NCBI GenBank assembly: GCA_023419375.1
Contig: JAEZYD010000025.1
Span: forward strand, 62,001-126,000
Length of the DNA: 64,000 bases
Reading direction: 5' to 3'
Origin: Pseudomonadota bacterium
GTDB taxonomy: Bacteria; Desulfobacterota; Desulfovibrionia; Desulfovibrionales; Desulfovibrionaceae
Shown here one piece after another: positions 62,208 to 64,000 of the stretch. The translations under genes and the position numbers were made by a program. The notes under the pieces were generated by a model. It ran no database searches, was not told where the DNA came from, and worked only from the letters and a program-made list of their open reading frames with translations. Position 1 is the stretch's first letter, and the number at the start of each line of letters is the position of its first letter.

Positions 62208-62711
62208 CTACGGGCGGTGCGGATCGGGCTCGGACTTCCACGCGGCCACAGCTTCGCGCACAAGGCGGTTCTGCTCTTCGGGCATGGAATCCTTGAAAGT
62301 TTCGGCAAACACGTGGATACGCGTGCCGCCGCGCGGCGCAAACAGCCCCTTGACCCGGCACCAGCAGGGATTGAGCAGGGTACGCAGGTCTTCCAGCACG
62401 TTGTTGGTGATGGTTTCCATAAACGACTGGTGATTGCGGAAGGCGAACATATAGAGCTTGAAGCTCTTGGATTCCACGCACAGCTCATCGGGAATGTACT
62501 CCACCGTGATGGTGCCGCAGTCGGGCTGGCCTGTCACCGGGCAGAGCGAAGTAAATTCGGGAAAGCTGATGCTGATCACATACGGGCGCTGGGGAAAGCA
62601 GTTGGGAAAGGCCTCCAGCAGGGCTACGCTGGGGCCGCCCTCCGGGGACTGAAGGCGGCCTGTGCCAAGAACCTTCAGGTCCTGGGTCTGATCCTGGCTG
62701 CGGGTACTCAT
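62208..62711 (-). CDS. queF: NADPH-dependent preQ0 reductase QueF
   Basis: 167 residues after GGAG. Unimodular QueF: catalytic Cys in FTSLCPVTGQPD, the family motif ESKSFKLYMFAFRN (about 80-93), and SFMETITNNVLEDL. It reduces preQ0 to preQ1 for queuosine in tRNA. No other queuosine gene or preQ1 riboswitch was recognised nearby. Confidence 0.95.
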   Translation of the reverse strand: MSTRSQDQTQDLKVLGTGRLQSPEGGPSVALLEAFPNCFPQRPYVISISFPEFTSLCPVTGQPDCGTITVEYIPDELCVESKSFKLYMFAFRNHQSFMETITNNVLEDLRTLLNPCWCRVKGLFAPRGGTRIHVFAETFKDSMPEEQNRLVREAVAAWKSEPDPHRP

Positions 62712-62924
62712 GGGGATACTCCTTAAAATACACGAAAATGACGCTGCCGGGCAGCGTTGGGGGGCCGCCTGAGCGGCGGACGCGGCATGCGCAGGCGAAA
62801 GGCCTCACTGGCTGCGCAAACGCAGGCGCGTATCGGACTTGTAACCCATTGCGCTTGCGGCTACAATAATCTATTGCCCACTCCAATCCGATACCATCCA
62901 TCGGCCAGTTCCCCGGAGCAACGT

Positions 62925-63758
62925 ATGAACATCCTGCTGCACGTACACGCCTGCAAGCGGGGCCAATGTCTGCCCCTGCTGCCTGTTGCCGCCACGGATA
63001 CCGATTTTTGCCGCAGTCACGGCCTCATGACGCCCGAGCCGTGGGCAATGCCCCACCTGCGGGTGGGCACATGCTTTTGCGGGGCCTGCGGCACAGCCCT
63101 GCTCAAGGTTACTGGGCGCGCCTGGATGCCCCTGCCGCCCAACACGGCAAACCCGGGCGGCAACGGGGAGGAGCCGTGGCAGGCAAGCCACGCGGTGCAA
63201 TGCCTGTTTTTGACGGCTCTGACGGATCTGCCCGAAGGCCCGCTGGAAGTAACCGCCAGAAAAACCGGCTACAGCCTTGCCTGGATAACCCTGTCGGACA
63301 AAGGCGCGCGCGGTCAGCGGCTGGATTTGAGCGGCCCCGCCATTGCCGAGATGGTCGGCTCCGCCATGCCGCTGAGCCACAGCCAGGGATTTTTGCTGCC
63401 GGATGAAGCCGCGCAACTGCGCGCCCTGCTGACGGAGCTTGCCCTGAGCCAGGGTTTTGACCTTATATGCACCACCGGCGGCACCGGGCTTTCGGCGCGT
63501 GATATCACGCCGCAAACCACTGCCGCCCTGCTCGATACGCCCTTGCCGGGCTTTACTCAGGCCATGCTGGCCGCCAGCCTTGCCAAAACGCCCCACGCGG
63601 TTATTTCGCGCGCGGCTGCTGGTGCGCTGGGGCAAAGCATCATCATCAACCTGCCGGGCAGCCGCAAGGCCGTTGTGGAAAACCTTGCCGCCGTACTGCC
63701 CGCCCTGCCCCACGCCCTTGCCAAATTGCAGGGCGACCCCGCCGACTGCGGCGGTTAA
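62925..63758 (+). CDS. MogA/MoaB-like molybdopterin protein with Cys-rich N-terminus
   Basis: 277 residues; start at 62925 after GGAG. The C-terminal ~165 residues are a MogA/MoaB domain: LAWITLSDKGARGQRLD, LICTTGGTGLSARDITPQTT and the end INLPGSRKAV. These adenylate molybdopterin for Mo/W insertion. The N-terminal ~110 residues carry several Cys (CKRGQC, CFCGACG) and a MOSC-like tract (LPLLPVAATDTDFC), perhaps a metal-binding or sulfur-linked module. In sulfate reducers Mo/W enzymes such as formate dehydrogenase need it. The UbiA gene starts 9 bases later. Confidence 0.88.
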   Translation: MNILLHVHACKRGQCLPLLPVAATDTDFCRSHGLMTPEPWAMPHLRVGTCFCGACGTALLKVTGRAWMPLPPNTANPGGNGEEPWQASHAVQCLFLTALTDLPEGPLEVTARKTGYSLAWITLSDKGARGQRLDLSGPAIAEMVGSAMPLSHSQGFLLPDEAAQLRALLTELALSQGFDLICTTGGTGLSARDITPQTTAALLDTPLPGFTQAMLAASLAKTPHAVISRAAAGALGQSIIINLPGSRKAVVENLAAVLPALPHALAKLQGDPADCGG

Positions 63759-63767
63759 GGAGAAAAC

Positions 63768-64000
63768 ATGGGCTTTTTCCCGCGTTCCGGCATGAGGCTT
63801 TCCACGCCTTTTGGCCAGTTTGGCGACATTTGCCGGATGATCAAGATTGAGCATTCCATTTTTGCGCTGCCCTATGCCTGGGCAGGGGCGGTATTGGCCG
63901 CACGCGGCCTGCCCTCTGCGCGCAGCCTGATTTTTCTGACCATCGGCATGATCGCGGCGCGCTCATTCGCCATGGCCTTCAACCGGCTGGCTGATCTGCC
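63768..64000 (+). CDS. UbiA-family prenyltransferase (start only)
   Basis: 77 codons up to the window edge. RMIKIEHSIFALPYAWAGAVLA and RSFAMAFNRLADL are the N-terminal hydrophobic helix and the first metal-binding Asn/Asp motif (NRLAD in place of NDxxD) of 4-hydroxybenzoate or menaquinone-type prenyltransferases. In Desulfovibrio this is probably in menaquinone synthesis (MqnP-like). AAGGAG precedes the ATG. Confidence 0.88.
   Translation, partial: MGFFPRSGMRLSTPFGQFGDICRMIKIEHSIFALPYAWAGAVLAARGLPSARSLIFLTIGMIAARSFAMAFNRLADL

Overview
The window looks like the chromosome of a sulfate-reducing deltaproteobacterium of the Desulfovibrio desulfuricans type. Evidence for this is the high G+C, the S10 operon start, a receiver-TPR protein typical of the group, many Desulfovibrio-like housekeeping genes, and a short-tailed phage-like cluster. 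This assignment is inference from content; no search was run. No rRNA, tRNA, CRISPR array or insertion sequence was seen.

Layout. 1-1.5 kb (minus): the start of the S10 ribosomal operon (rpsJ, rplC, rplD, the last cut by the window edge). 2.3-6.6 kb (plus): a receiver-TPR protein whose phospho-acceptor Asp is replaced by Glu, then secA. 6.7-7.6 kb: a Fic toxin/antitoxin pair whose Fic C-terminus looks frameshifted. 7.7-10.6 kb (minus): a Gdx-type SMR exporter, an Eis-like acetyltransferase and a PHP phosphoesterase. 10.7-12.2 kb (plus): Trm112-like protein, YfcE-like phosphodiesterase, Maf. 12.8-14.9 kb: acs. 15-19.4 kb: a metal-homeostasis island with two minus-strand HMA2/membrane genes, then feoA, a one-pass glycine-rich membrane protein, an HMA2-type P1B ATPase and a free HMA2 protein. 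19.5-22.3 kb (minus): an aminotransferase and a PAS-GGDEF protein. 22.4-33.5 kb (minus): an efflux operon, read as ygiW-like, ygiW-like, qseB-like, qseC-like, mdtA, mdtB, mdtC, with overlapping stop/start codons.

34.1-50.6 kb is the most interesting part. It is a compact podovirus-type particle cluster: S24 repressor (minus), then Mor-like activator, endolysin, holin, spanin-like protein, terminase, portal, Bbp19, scaffold, major capsid, Bbp16-type cement, tail tubular A, fibre, fibre chaperone, tail tubular B, GNAT and ejection protein. It has no integrase, replication genes or visible att sites, and sits between ordinary chromosomal genes. At about 16.5 kb it is a good candidate for a domesticated particle or gene transfer agent. 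A short-tailed agent called Dd1, packaging about 13.6 kb of random host DNA, has been described from D. desulfuricans; whether this locus encodes it is my inference.

50.8-64 kb returns to chromosomal genes: cbpA-cbpM-clpB chaperones (plus), a periplasmic PchP-like HAD phosphatase, gldA-like dehydrogenase, ftsY, an unknown membrane protein, murJ and queF (minus), then a MogA/MoaB-like protein and the start of a UbiA prenyltransferase (plus).
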